Shown: positions 26,502 through 41,229, counted from the stretch's first letter. The stretch is 64,000 bases of DNA from Sapria himalayana (GCA_029783825.1 JAREIK010003356.1:1498387-1562386); one strand, 5' to 3'. Numbers and translations: made by a program. The notes: generated by a model from the letters alone, not told the origin.

Positions 26502-28981
26502 ATAGTTATATAAATAGATAGACAGATTGATAGATAGAATTAAAAATATTGATAAAATAGTGATAGACAAATTGATAGAAAGATTAATATACAGAATGAT
26601 AGATAGATAGATAGATAAATAGATTGACAGATAGATAAATACTTAGATAAATAGATAGATAGATAGATAGATGGATAAATAGATAGATAGATAAATAGAT
26701 AGATAGACATATTATTATATAGAAACTTAGATAGATATATAAATAGAGAGATAGATAGGTTGATAGACAGATAGATAGATAGACAGATAGATAGATAGAC
26801 AGAAATATAGATAGATATATAGACAGATAGATAGACATTTAGTTCTATTTAGAGATAAATTCATAGATACATAGATAGAAAGATAGACAGATTGACAAAT
26901 AGATAGATATATAGATAGGTAGACAGATAGATATACATATAGATAGATAGATATATATATATATATATAGATAGATTGATAGAAAAATAGAAAGATAGAT
27001 AGATAAATAGATAGACAGATAAAAGATAGATAGATTGACAAGAAGATAGGGATATTGATAGATTGATAAATACATAAATAAATAGACAGCTAGATAGACA
27101 GATAGATAGACATACAGTTTAACAGATAGAAAGACAGGTAGATTGATATACAAATAGACACTAAATAGATATATAGATTGATAGATAGTTATATAGGTAG
27201 ACAAACAAATAAGCAGGCATATAGAAAGATAGACAAAAAATTGGCAGATAGATAGACTTACAAACAAAAGAAAAACAAATAGATGGATAGATATACCGAT
27301 AGAGAGAAAGAAAGATTATTTTATACATAGATTTTTAGACATATAGATAGACAGACTAAAAGAAAGTTAGATAGACATACATACAAACCGACAGATCGAT
27401 ATATAGATAGATTGACATATAGATAGATATATTGATAGATATACAAATAGATAAAAAGTTTGATAGACATATTGATAGATAGATAGATTCATAAATAGAT
27501 ATATAAATAAATAGACAGATAAATATATAGAAAGATATATAGATAGATGAATAGATAGATAGATAGATAAAAACATAGATAGATAGATAGATAGAACATA
27601 ATATAGAAAGATAGATAGACAGATAGATAAATACATAGATAGATTGATTGATTAATAGACAGACATACAGATAGACAGACAGACAGATAGATAATAGACA
27701 GAAAGATTGATAAATAAATAGATAGAAAGATAGACAGGTAGATAGACAGATAGATATATAGATAGATACACAAATAGATAGATAGACAAAAGGACATACA
27801 AACAAACAAATAGATAGAAAAATTTATAGTTATACAGACAAACAAATTGATAAATAGATTGATACACATAAAAATAGATAGATAAATAAATAGACAAATT
27901 GATAAATAGATTTATAGACAGATAGTTAGACAAATTAATAAATAGATAGATAGATTAATAGAAAGCTAGATAGATTAAAAGAAAGATTGATAGACAGATT
28001 GATATATAGATTAAAAGGAGATTGATAGACAGATAGATATATTGATTGATAGTAAGATAGATAGATTGATAGATATAAAGATAGACAGACAGACAGATAG
28101 ATTGATTGATTGATCGATCGATTGATTGATTATTAGATTAATATATCGATTAATTGATAGACAAATACATAGACACATAGATAGATAGATAGAAATAGAA
28201 ATAGAAAGACAAATAGATAGACAGATAGAAAGACATATTGATAGATAGATAGATAAATAAATAGAAAGACAAAAAGATAGATAGAAATATAGACAGATAG
28301 ATAAACCAAAAGATAAATAGATAGATAGACATATATATATATATATATAAATATAAAAATACTTAGATTTATAGATAGACAAATAGATAGATGGATATAT
28401 ATATATATATACACACACACATATACATTCAGATAGATATACGGATTGATTGCCAAATAGATAGTTAAAAAATAGATAGATAGATAGACAGATAGATAAA
28501 TAAATAGATTGTTATATAGATAGACTGCGAGATAAACAAATAAATAGATAGATAGATACATATATATTCTAATAGATAAACATGTAAATAGATAGATAGA
28601 TAGATGGAAAAATCAAGAGGTAGATAGATAGATGGATAGATAGATAGATAGATACACATACAGAAAGACTAATAGATTAACATATTGACTGTCAAATAGA
28701 TTAATAGATAGATAATCAAATAAATAGGCAGACAAAAAGACAGACAGAAAGATAGGTTGATAGATAAATAGATAGATATAGAGATACATATATAGATAGA
28801 TAGACAAATGGATATATAGATTGATAGATCGATAAATAGACAACTTGATAGAAGGCATATAGATAGATAGATAGATAAATAGATATATTGATATAAAGAT
28901 AGATAGATAGATAGATATAGAGACTCATAGATAGATAGATAGATAGATAGACACTTAGATAGAGACAAATAGCACTAGAAG

Positions 28982-29027
28982 AAAAGCCCAAATAGCTAGT
29001 AAAAATTCTATAGCTATATGGGCTTTT
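28982..29027. repeat. Palindrome at CACTA terminus of element 2
   Basis: Arms of 17 bp (AAAAGCCCAAATAGCTA at 28982-28998 and its complement at 29011-29027) have one mismatch and a 12-bp loop. The location corresponds to 9034-9061 of element 1. Confidence 0.85.
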
Positions 29028-29483
29028 TTCGTCGCTAAAACAGAATAACGACGGAATAATGATGAAAATTATTTCAGGCTAAAAAGTTTTGCACAAAATA
29101 TTAACGAGAAAATATAATTTCCTAGCTAATTTTCTAACAAGGGAATTTCCTTAGCTAATCTTTTTTTCCCTTGCTAATATTATCATAATTAAGATTAGTA
29201 ATTATTATTTTTGATTGAATATATACAAATAATTCTATATCTAAATTAATGATGAAAAATTATCTAGCTATTTTTATTTGAAAGCTATTTTTACAATTTT
29301 TTTACGAAAAATTTGATTACATATTTTTAAATTTTTATTTTAAATTAAATAAAAACATATACTATAAACAATTTTTTATGATTAATAAAAAGCAAAAGCA
29401 GTTCAAAAATTTTTTTGATACAATTGTTACATAGTTAAAACAAAAACATAATATAGGTATATAATCATTTAAAACTAAATCAT

Positions 29484-29625
29484 CATCCTCATAATTAATG
29501 ATGCATTTATGCTAGGCTCTCCTATGTGGTTTCTCTACCGAAACTCTATCTGCAATCTGTCTCGTTAAGGCCACTAACTGTGACTCCATATAGGACATCT
29601 GCTATTGAATTACATTTGGTACTAC
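29484..29625 (-). pseudogene. Remnant of CACTA ORF1 C-terminal coiled coil
   Basis: The DNA aligns with 12312-12445 of element 1: 'catcatcctcataatt', then 'ctaactgtgactccatatagg' against 'ctaactatgactccatattgg'. On the minus strand it reads QMSYMESQLVALTRQIADRV, a heptad-like segment expected at the end of Transposase_24 proteins. The rest of ORF1 is gone, replaced upstream by unrelated gene-like DNA. Confidence 0.65.
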
Positions 29626-29769
29626 TCGGAAAATTTTTTTTGAACTTCCACAACAACATAATTATCAACAATGAAATAATGAAAAAAAAGCCAAATATTA
29701 TAAACTAATGACAGTCGCACTCTAAACACAAAACAAATGCAAACACATGTGAATCAAAATATTACTTAA

Positions 29770-30345
29770 TTTCTAAATGTGTTGGTTGACCAAATCCAGC
29801 AGCTAAAGCATCTACAACAAGTTTATCTCCCAATTTCAAGCACTTTACCAATTCCTTTTCATTCTTTTCAGGGGCTGCATATAGAGCATGTTCTAGTGCT
29901 TGATCAATGCTACCTCTACAAATGCAGATAGAGGCTTAGATTTTTTACGGAGAAGATGATTAAGTAAATTTCTGGAAAAATAATCAAGAGAGAAAACTTA
30001 TCAAACAAAATAACAAACCAAAAAATTAATTAAATAATATAGTGTAGCCAGAATAAGTAATTAGAAATAAATACAAAAATGAGAACTAGCATTCAATGAG
30101 AAATTGAATCATGCAGTTTTTCTCGGAGATGGGTTCCCAGGTCTGATCCAACACCATGTTCTTCCCTTCAATATTAAGGATCAAGACACTCAGTAGAGCC
30201 TCTAAACGTCTAACTCCAACCTCATTAGCTAACTCATTTTATTATTTTGAGACACCACACTTGTGTGTCTCATTTTCCCTAATGAAGATGAATATTTTTT
30301 CACCATATCCAACAACTCAAACCAAGCAAAATGAGATGATGCCAT
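29770..30345 (-). pseudogene. Captured fragment of an unrecognised host gene, two exons and an intron
   Basis: The minus-strand exon at about 30345-30105 reads AWFELLDMVKKYSSSLGKMR, then (frameshifted) ELANEVGVRRLEALLSVLIL, KNMVLDQTWEPISEKNCMIQ and FLIE. AT-rich intron-like DNA follows, then an acceptor TTATTTTTCCAG at about 29972. The next exon reads NLLNHLLRKKSKPLSAFVE and, after a one-base shift, SIDQALEHALYAAPEKNEKE, LVKCLKLGDKLVVDALAAGF and GQPTHLE. The composition is that of an ordinary alpha-helical cytosolic protein, quite unlike the transposon ORFs. I do not recognise the family. The retained intron implies DNA-level capture. Frameshifts make it non-functional. Confidence 0.6.
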
Positions 30346-30529
30346 TAATTGAATAAATACAAAAATTGATACACAAACTGATTATCAACTTATTTTTTTT
30401 TAAACAAGCTTACTAGCACATGGAAATAATAGACATTTGATGTGAGGTGATAATAGAAAGAAGTAGTTAATTCAAATGAGAATCAGCTAAACAAACATCT
30501 AGACCAAAATGGAAAAAAAAGAAGGGACC

Positions 30530-30780
30530 TTATCCTATCCATCATGCACCCTTGTTGTTGTAGTTGAGCAACATCAGCAATATCAAAATGGCCACCTTAA
30601 TAAACAAACAAATACCAGCAAGATGCACCACAACTAGAAGGTGGGCTACAACAATTTGTGTTGGCTAATAGTAAAGGAAGTAATCTGGCATTCTTCTGGT
30701 CTCATCTGGCTCTTCTCTTCTTGGCGCAGGCTCAAACTACATCAATTTTAATGGCAACCTTCTAGATTTTGTAATTTCAA
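30530..30780 (-). other. Possible further captured exon
   Basis: This is a less AT-rich stretch than its surroundings. On the minus strand it includes FDIADVAQLQQQGCMMDRI at about 30600-30535, which may be an upstream exon of the captured gene. Frames to the right (30600-30770) are broken. Weak call. Confidence 0.35.
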
Positions 30781-31730
30781 ACACACATATATATCCATAC
30801 ATCTAATATCATGTTAACAATTAAAAAAATAATAAACACTATATAATCAAAATGTCATACAACTAAAATTATTATATAATGGACAAAAAAAATTAGTGCA
30901 GCTCAAATTGAGTAATTTCATTTAAAGTATTCATAATAAAAAAAATCAACAAAAATAATATATTCTCTCAACACAGGTTCATATATAAATCTCTATCTCC
31001 TTAAATGTAATTATATTTTACATTTTTCAAAAGACTAAATCGACTCTCTTATAAATAAAAAATTATGATGGATTTACTATCAAAACTAAGAGGAGCTCAA
31101 ATAGAGTGTACGTGAGAAACAAGTGCAAAATATTCATCAACCTCGAAATAGATCTCAATCTTTCATGGATTTTTCACTTATCTAAGTATATTAAAAACAA
31201 CATTATATAAATTTATTATAAAAATTAATTAAACTAATTATACATATAAAATATGTAATATAAAATTAGATAATTACAAGATATTTGAACTTTTTTATGA
31301 TACTCACATATCTAATAGATTCAAAATTATATCTTTGGCGAAATAGAGATAATTTTTTATGAGCATATGTTATATTTAGTCACAAAAAAAATATACAAAT
31401 ATACAAAAGTCTTACATTTCAACTTTCATAGAAATGAAATGTTAATTATATTCAAATGTAATAACTTTAAGGGGAAACAATTGCATAGAATGTATCAATC
31501 TATGCTCATGAAAAATAGATCAATAATATAAAGCTTTTCATGGGTAACAAACTAAACTTAACTTGTAAATAAAAATAATCAAGTAATTATTTTATATGAA
31601 CCTCATCAAAATTATCATAAATAATTTTTATTCACATCACATTATAATAAGAACATATAAGAGGTGATTAAAGAAAGAGGAAATCAAAATAAGATCATTT
31701 TAACTACTTAGATAAATGAAAAAAATAAAT
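30781..31730. other. AT-rich DNA without gene
   Basis: No frame, terminal repeat or recognisable motif is visible. It presumably represents the decayed remainder of element 2 or of captured intron DNA. Confidence 0.5.
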
Positions 31731-31755
31731 AGGTATCTATCTATCTATTTATATA

Positions 31756-31779
31756 TCTATCTATTTGTAAATAGATAGA
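31756..31779. repeat. Perfect TATC/GATA hairpin at the start of block C
   Basis: TCTATCTATTT and AAATAGATAGA form 11-bp perfect arms around GT. It is one of the few places where both polarities of the satellite meet without a transposon between them. About 30 bp of unique sequence (31780-31812) follows before the array resumes. Confidence 0.85.
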
Positions 31780-34700
31780 CAAGTGTGAAATCAAAAATAT
31801 AAAAAATTGCATGATACTATTTGTCTATCTATTTTTCTATCTATCTATATATCTATATATTTATCTATCTATCTGTCTATTTATTTATTTTTCTATCTAT
31901 CTATCTGCCTACCTACCTATCTGAATATCTATCTATCTATATGTGAATCTTTCGATCTATCTGTTTATCTATCTATCTATATGTCTGTTTATATTTCTAT
32001 CTGTTTGTCTATTTATCTATTTGCATATATGCATATCAATATATGTTTCTATCTTTCTATCTGTCTATCAGTCTTTCTACATATCTATATAAATGTCTAT
32101 ATTTATATCTATCTAATTATATGTCTATCAATCTAAGAGTCTCTCTATCTATGTCTTTGTCTATCTTTCTATTTGTCTATCTGTCTATCAATCTATCTAT
32201 AATTTTATAAATCTATTTACCTATCTATCTATCTACATTTCTATCTCATTAATTATGAATCTATGTATCTATCTATCTATCTATCTTTATATCTATCTAT
32301 TTAACCATATAGCAATTTGTCTATCTATCTATCTATCATTATATCTATTTTTCTGTATATTTATATATTTATTTATCTATCTATTTGTCCATCTATTTAT
32401 TTGCTTATCTATGTTTATGTCTATCTGATTATATATGTTTCTACTTATCTTTATATTTATCTATCTATATATTAGTCTTTCTACCTATCTACATATCTGC
32501 CCATATATATATATATATATATATATATCTGTCTGTCTGTCTATCTATCTCTCTATCTATCAATGTGTCTATTTTCCTATCTATATAACTATCTATCTAT
32601 TTTCTAATCTTTCTATGTATCTATATATTTGTCAGACTATCTATATATATGACTATCTATATATCTAACCATCTCTATATCTGCCGATCTACCTATCTGT
32701 CTATTTGTCTAACTGCCTATCTATTTATAAATCTATGTTTATTTATATATTTGTCGATCTATTTGTCTATCTATCTATCTAACTATATAACTATCTTTGT
32801 ATCTATCTCGCTATCACACTATTTATCTATCTATCAGTCATTCTATCTTTGTATATATCTATCTATCGTAATATATGTTTATCTATCTATTTTTCTTTCT
32901 ATCTATCTTTCTATTTGTCAATCTGTATATCTGTTTATCTATCTAATTGTCCATCTATCTATATATATATATGTGTGTGTATCTATATATCTATATTTAT
33001 TCTTATAAGACTATCTATCTATCTATCTATCTATTTATCTATTTATCTAAATATCTATCTATCTATGAATCTATCTATCTAGCTATCTATATATCTATCT
33101 ATCTTTTTATCTGTATATATATATATATATATATATCTATCTATCTATTAATCAATCTATCTATTTTTTTTATTATTTTATCTATAATTCTATTTATCTA
33201 TCTATCTAACTATCTACTTATCTACTTATACCGTTATCTGTCTCTCTATCTATAAGTCAATTTTTAAATTTGACTATCAATCAATTTATCTATCTATTTA
33301 TCTATCTATCCATTTATCTATCTATTTATCTATCTATTTATCTATCCATTATTTATCTATCTATCCATCTATCGATCTATATGTCAATTTGTCTATCTAA
33401 CTTTCTTCTATTTACTTATGTATCAATTTGTGTATCTATATCTCTGATTATCTATATTTCTCACTCTCTCTTTATCTAACTAGCAATTTATATACCTATC
33501 TGCCCATCTATTTATATGTCAATTTATTTATTTGTCTATATGTCTATCTTTTGGTCTGTTTATTGGTCTTTCTGTCTATCAATCTATCTTTCGATCTATT
33601 TATCTTAATATCTATCTCTCTATGTATATATCTATGTATCTATTTATTTTTTTATAAATCAATCTATATTACTATATGTATATTTATCTAATTGTCTATC
33701 TATTTTTCTATTTATCTATCTGTATATCTATCTACATGTCTATTTGGTCATTAAACTATATGTTTATCTATTTAACATTATATTTGTCTATCTGTCTGTC
33801 TGTCTATCTTTCTATCATTATATATATTTATCTTACTTATAATTTATCTATCTATCTGGCTATCTATCTGGTTATCTATCTATTTATTTATATGCCTTTA
33901 TATCTATCTTTCTATTTGTCTATCTATATAGCTATCTATGTGTCTATATATCTATCTATCTATCTATTTGTCTATCTCTTTTTATGTCTATATTTATATT
34001 TTCTGAACTATTTATTTAGCTATCTATTAAACTATCTATCTTCAAATCTGTCAATGAGTAAATCTTTCAATATGACTATCTCTATATTTGTCTAACTATA
34101 TAACTATCTAATTATCTAATTATTTATCTATCTATCTATCTACATATCTATCTTTTAGTATATCTATCTATCTATATATTTATATATATGTTTAACTATC
34201 AATATCTCTATATATCAATCTGCCTATTTGTCTATCTATTTATCTATCTATCTATCCATCTTTCTATCTATCTATTTTTCTGTATACTTGTTAACTATAT
34301 ATCTTTCTATTTACCTATCTTAGAATCTATCTATATGTGCATATATATATTTGTCTATATGTTGATCTATTTATATGTCTATTTGGCTATTTGTCTATAT
34401 GCCTTTCTTTCTATCTATCTCTCCATATATATATCTATTATTCTATCTAACTACATCTTTATCTTTCTGTCTATGTATCTATCTTTGTATTTGTGTATAT
34501 GTCTCTATGTCTATCTATCTACATGTATATCTAGCTTTTGACTATTTTTTAAATGTCGATATATTTATCTCTCACTTTGTTTAAATGTCTGTAAATCCAT
34601 ATATCTATTTATTTAACTATCTAATATATCTTTGTTTCTATATATCTTTCTTTTAACTATTTAACTATCTTTTAGTCCATTAGTTAATCTATATATTTAT

Positions 34701-37486
34701 GTAATAATATATATATTTGTCTATTTTACTATCTATCTATTTATCTATTTGTAAATAATTGTTTCAATCTATCTGTCTATATCTCTATCTATTTATCTAT
34801 TTAGTTGTCTATCTATATATTTATCTACATGTCTATCTCAATATATATATATTTGTCTATCTATCTATCTTTTAATCTTTCTATCTATCAATCTATTAAT
34901 CAATCTATCTATCGATATATCTAATTAACAATATATGTGTCTATCTTTCTATATAACTATCTGTGTAACTATCAAATAGTATATATGAATGTCTATATAT
35001 CTATATATCTTTCTTTCTTTCTTTATTTCTATCAATCTACTAATAATCTATATGTTATTTGCCTATGTATCTATCTATCTATCTATATCTTTATTTTTGA
35101 TCTACCTATTTTCCTATCAGTCTATCTATTTATTTATCTATCTTATGTCTATGTTTCTATTTATCTAATTGACTATCTAATTATCTTCCTATCTATCTAT
35201 CTTGTTATCTAACTATTTGTCTATTTGTCAAACTATCTATAAGTCTATATGCCGATTTGCCTATATGCATAGTTGTCTATCTATATATCTATCAATCTAT
35301 TTACCTATCTATCTATCTATCTATATATATGTATATCTGTCTAAATATCTATTTATTTATTTATTTATCTGTCTGTTTATATGTCAATCTATGTTCAAGT
35401 ATATTAGTCTATCTATTTATGTATCTATATATCTTTGTTTTTATCTATCTATCTATAAGTATATTTGTCTATCTATCCACTTGTATTTATATTAATCTAT
35501 CTATTTATATATCTATCATTCTATCAATCTAACTATCTATATATACATTTGTCTATCTATGTATCTATCTTGCTTTCTATCTATATATTGATAGATATAT
35601 ATATATACCTATCTGTATATATTTATATATTTGTATATAAATATACAAATATATATGTCATTTATCTATTTATCTATTTATCTGTCTATCTGTATATATT
35701 TCTATCATTTTATATATCTATTATCTATCTATTTGTATATTTTTATATCTGTATATCAACCTATATTTCTTTCTATCTATATATCTATATGACTATCTAA
35801 TTACCAATATATTTGTCTTTTTATCTATCTATTTATTTATATATATACCTATCTATATATCTGTCTATTTATAAATCTGACTATCAGTCTTTCTAACTAT
35901 ATGCTTATTTGCTTAGCTACTTATTTGTCTATCTAATTAACTATCTATATATCTATCTATCTGTTTGTATGTATATATATATATATCTATCTATCTATCT
36001 ATTAAATTGTCTATCTCTATATCTGTCTATTTATTTATCTATCTTTTTATCTTTCTATCTATATGTGTATCTTTCTACTTGTCTATCTATTTATCTGTAT
36101 CTCATTCAATATATCTATATATCTTTCTTTCTATATGTCTTTGTGTTTATATTACTATTTTTGTATCAATTGATCTATTTTTTTATATATCTATTTGTCA
36201 TATGTAAATCTATCAAATATGTCTATCTGTCTATCTATCTATCTATCTGACTACCTATATATCTTTGAAATTTATCTATTTGTCTATCTATATATCTTTC
36301 TATCAGTCTTTTTGTTTATCTACCTATTTATCTATCTGCCAATATGTGAATCTGTCTATATGTCTATTTCACTATTTGTCTATCTATATATATATTCCTT
36401 TCTATCTATCAATATATTTGTTTATTTCTATGTCTCTCTATCTCTCTATATGTTTAAATGTCAAACTGTCAATCTTTATATCTTTCTATCTATCTATATG
36501 ACTATCTTTATCAGTATGTTTTTCTATCTATTGAAATCATTATATATTTATGTCTATTTGTATAATAATCTATCTTTATATAAGTCTATCTATCTATCTA
36601 TTTAAATACTATTTATCTACCTTTCTATCTATCTGCCTATCTATAAATCTATCATTATATATATATATATCTATCTATCTCTCTATCTGTCTATCTCTCT
36701 ATCTGTCTATCTATCTATTTGCCTATATGTCTATCTATCTATCTATCTATATGTCTATCGATCTATCTAAATATCTCTCCATCTTTTTATGTGGCAATTT
36801 GTCTATTTGTCTACATATCTATCTTTCTATCTATTTTTCTCTCTATCTATTTGTCTGTCTATTTGTCTATTTATCTCTCTATCTACCTATTTAGCTATCT
36901 TTTTAACTATCTATTATCTATCTATTTATTTATCTATATATCTATCTATCTATTTATCTATAGATATGTTATCTATATGGCTATCTATCTATCTATTATC
37001 TATCTATTAACTATCTATTATTTATTTATTTGTCAATCAATCAATCTAACTATTTCTATATTTTTATATATGTCTATCTATGTATGTATCTATCTATCTA
37101 TATATTTATTTGTCTATCTAGCTATCTATCTAATTAACTTTCTATCTATCTATTTTTCTAACAATATAAATATGTTTTTATCTATCTGTCAATCAGTCTA
37201 TTTTTTTATCTAACTAACTATCTATCTATCTATGTATCTAACTATCTTCCAATCTATTTATATATCTATCTATCTATCTATCTATTTGTTATATGACTAT
37301 CTATCTATCTACCTATCAACCTTTCTATTTATATGTCTATCTAAATATATATCTATAAGTTTATCTATCTTTCAATCTATATTTTTATCTATTAATCAAT
37401 CAATCAATCTATCTTTATATTTATCTATCGATCTATCTATTTTTCTAACAATGTAACTATATTTCTATCATTAATCTATAAGTCAA

Positions 37487-37509
37487 TGTGTGTGTGTGTG
37501 TGTGTGTGT
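37487..37509. repeat. (TG)n microsatellite in block C
   Basis: A pure TG run of about 23 bp. Confidence 0.95.
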
Positions 37510-38150
37510 ATTTATTTATATTTATATGTGTACCTATCTATCCGTAAAATAGTCTATCTTCCTTTCTAACCATCTATCTATCTATATATTATCTAGTTTA
37601 TCTATCTATTTGTATATTTGTTTATCTATCTATCTTGATTTCTATTTGTATATATGTATATCTATCTATATGTATAACTATCTATTTGACTATATGTCTA
37701 TATTTTAATCTATCCATATATGTATTTTTCTATAAACTATATCTGTATTTGTCTCTCTAGTGATCTATTTATTTATCATTCTATTAATATGTCTATATAT
37801 CTATCTGGTTATCTATCTATTTGTATATATGCCTATATGTCGATATGTCTATCTATCTATCTATATGTATATCAATTTATTTGTATTACTCGCTATCTCT
37901 CTATCTATCAATCTATATAACTATATGTCAATCTATATATATTTATATCTATGAAATGATTATATGTTTATCAGTCAATTTGTCTATCTATATTTCTTTC
38001 TATATGTCTATTTATCTATTTCTTTATATATCTATGTATCTATATTCCTATATGTCTAACTATCTATCAATATATATTTCTATCTATCTACATATCTATC
38101 TATATCTCTATATGTCTCTCTATCTACTTATTTATCTGTCTATCTATATG

Positions 38151-38188
<38 letters not shown>

Positions 38189-38352
38189 CTCTCTCTCTCT
38201 TTATCTCTATTTATGTATCTATCTTACTATTTGTCTATTCGTCTGTCTATTTATCTATCTATCTACCTTTATGAATATCTGTCTATATCTTTATCTCTCT
38301 ATCTATCTATCTGTCAAACTGTTTATCTATTAATCTGTCTATCTGTTTATCG

Positions 38353-38388
<36 letters not shown>

Positions 38389-40802
38389 ATATCTATATAT
38401 TTTTCTATCTATTTGTCTATTTGTATGTTTATCTAATGATCTATATTTATGTCTACCTATCTATCTATATAGATATCTAATTATCAATCTATATATTTGT
38501 ATATTTGTATATTTGTCTATTTGTCTTTCTATCTATATATGTATTAATTAATCAATAAATCTATAAATTTATATATCTATGTATTCATCTATTTGTCTAG
38601 TTATCTAATTATCTAACGGTCAAACAATCTAATTGTATACCTATATAAATATGTTCATGTCTATCAGTCTACTAGTCTATCTTTTTATTTATCTAGCTAT
38701 CTATATATCTATTTTTCTGTGTATACATCTATCTACCAATCTATTTATCTATATAACTATCTATCATGCTATTTTTTATTTGTCTATCAGTCTATTTGTC
38801 TCTTTATACATAAATTTATCTACCAATCTTCCTTTGTGTCTATAGGTCTATCAATCAATCAATCTATCTATCTATTTTATGTCATTTATCTTTAAATCTA
38901 TCTATCTATCTATCTGTCTCTTTATATATCTATCTATGTATCTATCATTATGCCTATCTTTGTAACTTTCTACTTGTTTATCATCTATCAATCGAATGGT
39001 CTATCTGTCTATCTATCTATCATTCTATCTATCAGTCTAATTATATGTGTATCTTTCTATCTGTCTAATTAACTATTTGTCTATTTTTCTATCTTTATAT
39101 CTATCCATCTATTTAACTTTTTAACTATCTTTTGATTATCTATTTATCTATCTATCTATCTATCTAAATATCTGTCTATTTATCAACTATTTATTTGTCT
39201 AATTATCTATCTATCTTTTATTCTATCAGTCTATCTATTTGTCTATCTCTATTTTTGTCTGTGTCTATAAGCCTATCTATCTAGTTATTTATGATTCAAT
39301 CAATCAATCAATCTATATATAAATATATCTATCATCTATATGTAAATCATGTATTAGTCTATTTGTCTATAAATCTATCTATCTATTTGTTTGTTTCTCT
39401 ATCTATCTTTTTATCTATCTTTCTAACTATTTATCTATGTGTATCTTTGTCTATCTATTTATATGTCTATTTCTCTATCTATCTATTTATCTATCTTTCT
39501 ATGTGTCTGTCTGTCTATTTTTATATATGTTAATCTATCAATATATGTATATGTCTATTAGATTCTTTGTCTATTTGTCTACCTATCAATCTATCAATAT
39601 ATTTATCTATCTAATTATCTAACTGTCTAATTTTCTAATTATCTAACTATCTTTCTGTAAATAAGTTTTTTTACCTAATAGTCTAACCATCTATCTTTCT
39701 ATCATTTTATTTGTATATATATATATCTGTCTGTCTGTCTATCTATATATCTTTATATCTATCTATCTTTTTTTCTTTCTATCTATCTATCAATCTATTT
39801 ATTTATCACTCTAACTTTGTATCTATCTATTTAATTCTTATCTATCTATCTATCGATTTATCTATCTGTCTATCTATCTATTAGACAATTTGACTATCTG
39901 TTTGTCTGTATATCAATCTATTTGTCTACCTATGTATATATCAATCTATCAATCTATAAAGCTATGTATCTATCTATCTATCTCTCTATCTATTTATCTC
40001 TCTATTTATCTAATTTTGTAACTATCTATTTGTGTATCTGTCGAACTATATAACTATGTTTCTCTCTATTAGTCTATTAGTATATCTATTTTTCTATCTA
40101 TCTATCTATACTTTTGTCTATCTATATATCTATCTATCTGCCAATAGTTTATCTATCAATTTGTCTATCTAACTATCTGTCTATATGACTATTAGTTTAT
40201 CTATCTATCTACCTATTTGCTTATCTATCTTTATATCTATGTTTATGTGTGTATCAATCTAACTATTTATCTAACTATCTATTTTTTGTCTGTTTATCTT
40301 TTAATTTGTCTATCTTTCAATCTATTTATCTATAAATCTGTATATCTATCTATCTATATATAATAATTTTTCTTTTTTATCTTTCTTTCTACCTTTCATC
40401 TATCAATGTATTGGTCTATCTATCTATTTGTGTATCAGTCTATCTATGTATCTTTTTACCTATCTAATAAACTAACTAACTATCTATCTATCTATCTACC
40501 TAACAATATGTTTATTTTTCTGTCTATCTATCTATATATCTCTCTATATGTACATTTGTCTATCTATATAATCGTCTAACTATCTATCTTTCTATCTGTC
40601 TGTTTATTTTTCTATCTATCAATCAGTCTATATATTTGTCTAATTGTATATATGTCTATGTGTCTATATGTCTATCTATCTAACTATTTATCATTTAATC
40701 AATCTATATATATATATATATATATCTTTCTATCTATCTATATATCAATCAATTTGTAAGTCTCTCAATCTATCTATCTATCTTTTTATCTATCTATCTA
40801 TA

Positions 40803-40837
<35 letters not shown>

Positions 40838-41191
40838 ATATATCTATCTATCTGTAAGTCAGTCAGTCAGTCAGTCTATCTATCTAATGTATTTGTGTCT
40901 ATCTATCTATAGGTTTATCTCTCAATCTAACTAACTTTCTAAGTGTCTATCTATCTATTAGTCTATATTTCTATCTATCTATATGTGTATATATTTATAT
41001 GACTATTTGTCTTTTTATCTATTAATTTATCAATCTATTATCTGTCTATGTCTAACTATCTATTCGCTAACTATATAATTATTTATCTATCTAACTATCT
41101 ATTTATCTTTCTATCTATTTGTTTATATGTCTACTTTTCTATGTGTCTATATGTGTTCTATCTATCTATTTATTATTAAATCAATAAAATT

Positions 41192-41229
<38 letters not shown>

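Larger units (their letters stand above)
17677..28972. repeat. Degenerate GATA satellite, block B (inverted relative to A, C, D)
   Basis: The block is 11.3 kb of GATA/TAGA units on the + strand, the reverse complement of the other blocks. Three textures alternate: pure GATA runs, TTGATAGA-rich stretches (for example 18930-19090, 21120-21280, 22820-22925, 25225-25330, 27880-28160), and GACAAACAAA-rich stretches. A GC-richer motif around CAGGTTGG and TCAGGYAGGTAG recurs near 18190, 20005, 20840, 22580, 23560, 24390 and 26270. This suggests a decayed higher-order unit of about 0.85-0.95 kb. The stop-free frames are repeat artefacts. Confidence 0.93.
28973..31730 (-). mobile_element. CACTA element 2, one end only, with captured gene pieces
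   Basis: It starts with CACTAGAAGAAAAGCCC at 28973, followed by subterminal motifs (CGTCGCTAAAA, AACGACGGAAT, TTTCCTAGCTAA) to about 29280. A minus-strand remnant of the ORF1 coiled coil follows at 29484-29625, then captured gene-like exons (29770-30345, possibly 30530-30780). No second terminus is visible before the TATC satellite resumes at 31731, so the far end has been lost or is too diverged. The right boundary is therefore only where the satellite starts. Confidence 0.75.
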
